14,536 nt of DNA from JBDKUD01 sp050943315 (lineage in GTDB: Bacteria > Bacillota > Syntrophomonadia > Syntrophomonadales > Syntrophomonadaceae), in NCBI GenBank assembly GCA_050943315.1, contig JBMNOY010000055.1:1-14536 (forward strand), written 5' to 3'. The notes under the pieces are model-generated. The model searched no databases, was not told the DNA's origin, and saw only the letters and a program-made list of their open reading frames with translations. Numbering within the stretch: position 1 is the first letter of the stretch; each line of letters begins with the position of its first letter. Positions 13,530-14,536 of the stretch are shown one piece after another. The translations under genes and the position numbers were made by a program.

Positions 13530-14536
13530 TTGGGGAAGACAATTGCTGAAAAAATCTTATCTAATAAAAGTGGTCAGGATGTTAAAGCCAATGATATAGT
13601 TGTTGCCAATCTTGATTTCGTAATGGGGCAGGACGGTACATCCGGTTTGGCTATTAATGCTTTTAGAGAAATGCAGGCTGAAAAAGTATTTGATCCCCGG
13701 CGGGTAGCCATGGTGATAGACCATAGTGCTCCCAGTCCTCTGCAGGGCGTGTCTGCTATTCACCAAAAGATGAGGAACTTTGCTGATGAGCAGGGTATTA
13801 ATTTTTATGATATTGGTGATGGGGTTTGTCATCAACTGGTACCGGAACAGGGACATGTAGTTCCTGGCGATCTAGTTATCGGGGCCGATTCGCATACCTG
13901 TACTTACGGAGCCATAAATGTTTTTTCCACCGGAGTCGGATCAACTGACCTGGCCGCAGGTATAGCTTCAGGCAAGTTATGGTTTAAAGTTCCCGAAACA
14001 TTTAAATTTATAGTAAACGGTCAGCTTCCGCCCGGAGTTTTTTCCAAGGACCTTATTTTGTACTTAATCGGGGATGTAACTGCCGACGGTGCCACTTATA
14101 TGGCAGCAGAATATATTGGGGAAGCGATTTCCGCTTTATCAGTTGAGGCAAGATTTACTATAAGCAATATGGCTATTGAAATGGGAGCCAAATGCGGCCT
14201 GATGGAAGCTGACAGCAAAACTATAGAATGGGTAAAGCAGCACAGTGATAAAGATTTTACTCCGGTTACAGCTGATGCAGATGCTGTTTACGCAAAAGTA
14301 AAAGAATATGATGTTTCGAACCTGGAGCCGCAAATAGCCAAACCGCATACAGTGGATAATGTAGCACCTATCAGTGAAGTAGCCGGGATACCCATTCAAC
14401 AGGGGGTAATCGGTACCTGTACTAATGGGCGGATGGAAGATTTACGTATCGCGGCCGCTATACTAAAAGGCAAAAAACTGGCCAGAAATACCCGCTTGAT
14501 TGTTGCTCCTTCTTCCCGCCAGGTTATGATCCAGGC
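13530..14536 (+). CDS. Aconitase-family dehydratase large subunit, LeuC/HacA type (3' end cut by window)
   Basis: This reading frame has no stop before the right edge; 335 full codons are visible of about 420 expected. It matches the homoaconitase / 3-isopropylmalate dehydratase large subunit family of the archaeal type. Marks are the GKTIAEKIL start (2-10), DHSAPSP (64-70), GADSHTC (118-124), YGAINVFSTGVGSTD (126-140), DGATY (186-190) and GTCTNGR (295-301), whose Cys297 is the first [4Fe-4S] ligand; the other two cysteines would lie past the edge. The start is TTG: a stop codon lies two codons upstream in frame and no other start fits. AAGGGAGA (13511-13518) lies 11 bases before it, a rather long spacing. 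A small subunit (LeuD/HacB type) is expected next. With the upstream synthase it would isomerise citrate or homocitrate; true 3-isopropylmalate dehydratase is also possible. Confidence 0.9.
   Translation, partial: MGKTIAEKILSNKSGQDVKANDIVVANLDFVMGQDGTSGLAINAFREMQAEKVFDPRRVAMVIDHSAPSPLQGVSAIHQKMRNFADEQGINFYDIGDGVCHQLVPEQGHVVPGDLVIGADSHTCTYGAINVFSTGVGSTDLAAGIASGKLWFKVPETFKFIVNGQLPPGVFSKDLILYLIGDVTADGATYMAAEYIGEAISALSVEARFTISNMAIEMGAKCGLMEADSKTIEWVKQHSDKDFTPVTADADAVYAKVKEYDVSNLEPQIAKPHTVDNVAPISEVAGIPIQQGVIGTCTNGRMEDLRIAAAILKGKKLARNTRLIVAPSSRQVMIQ

Overview
The window looks like part of the chromosome of a low-to-mid GC anaerobic Firmicute (class Clostridia). The signs are strong AGGAGG-type ribosome binding sites, heavy use of TTG and GTG starts, a SigI/RsgI pair, the pcrA-ligA and gatCAB arrangement seen in many Firmicutes, and a NifV-like synthase beside a LeuC/HacA-type dehydratase. 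A Syntrophomonas-like relative would fit, but this is an impression, not a search result. No mobile element, CRISPR array, tRNA or prophage gene was seen.

Layout. (1) At 1-111 lies a 5S rRNA, presumably the tail of an rRNA operon entering from the left, closed by a strong terminator. (2) At 324-1957 is a two-gene operon for a SigI-family sigma factor and its membrane anti-sigma factor RsgI, whose outer part is a long disordered Lys/Asn/Gln-rich tail. It converges on a small Smr-domain gene on the minus strand, whose last codons lie inside the rsgI terminator. (3) At 2639-6738 are pcrA (UvrD-type helicase) and ligA (NAD+-dependent DNA ligase), 20 bases apart and closed by a clear terminator. 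(4) At 7012-8952 are a DegV fatty-acid-binding protein, then a DUF554 membrane protein followed by a small HMA (CopZ-like) metal-binding protein. (5) From 9051 to the right edge, gatC, gatA and gatB (amidotransferase making Gln-tRNA(Gln) and/or Asn-tRNA(Asn)) run without real gaps into a NifV-like homocitrate or Re-citrate synthase. After 96 bases comes the 5' two thirds or more of a LeuC/HacA-type [4Fe-4S] dehydratase large subunit, cut by the window edge.

How the genes fit together. The first cluster is an envelope-stress sensing module, the second is DNA replication and repair. The last joins tRNA-dependent amide synthesis to a 2-oxoacid chain-extension pathway. If the synthase is a Re-citrate synthase and the dehydratase an aconitase, the operon would carry the first steps to 2-oxoglutarate and glutamate, relevant to the Glu-tRNA substrate and the glutamine donor used by GatCAB. 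If they are homocitrate synthase and homoaconitase, the cluster would point to 2-aminoadipate or cofactor chemistry instead. The sequence alone does not decide between these.
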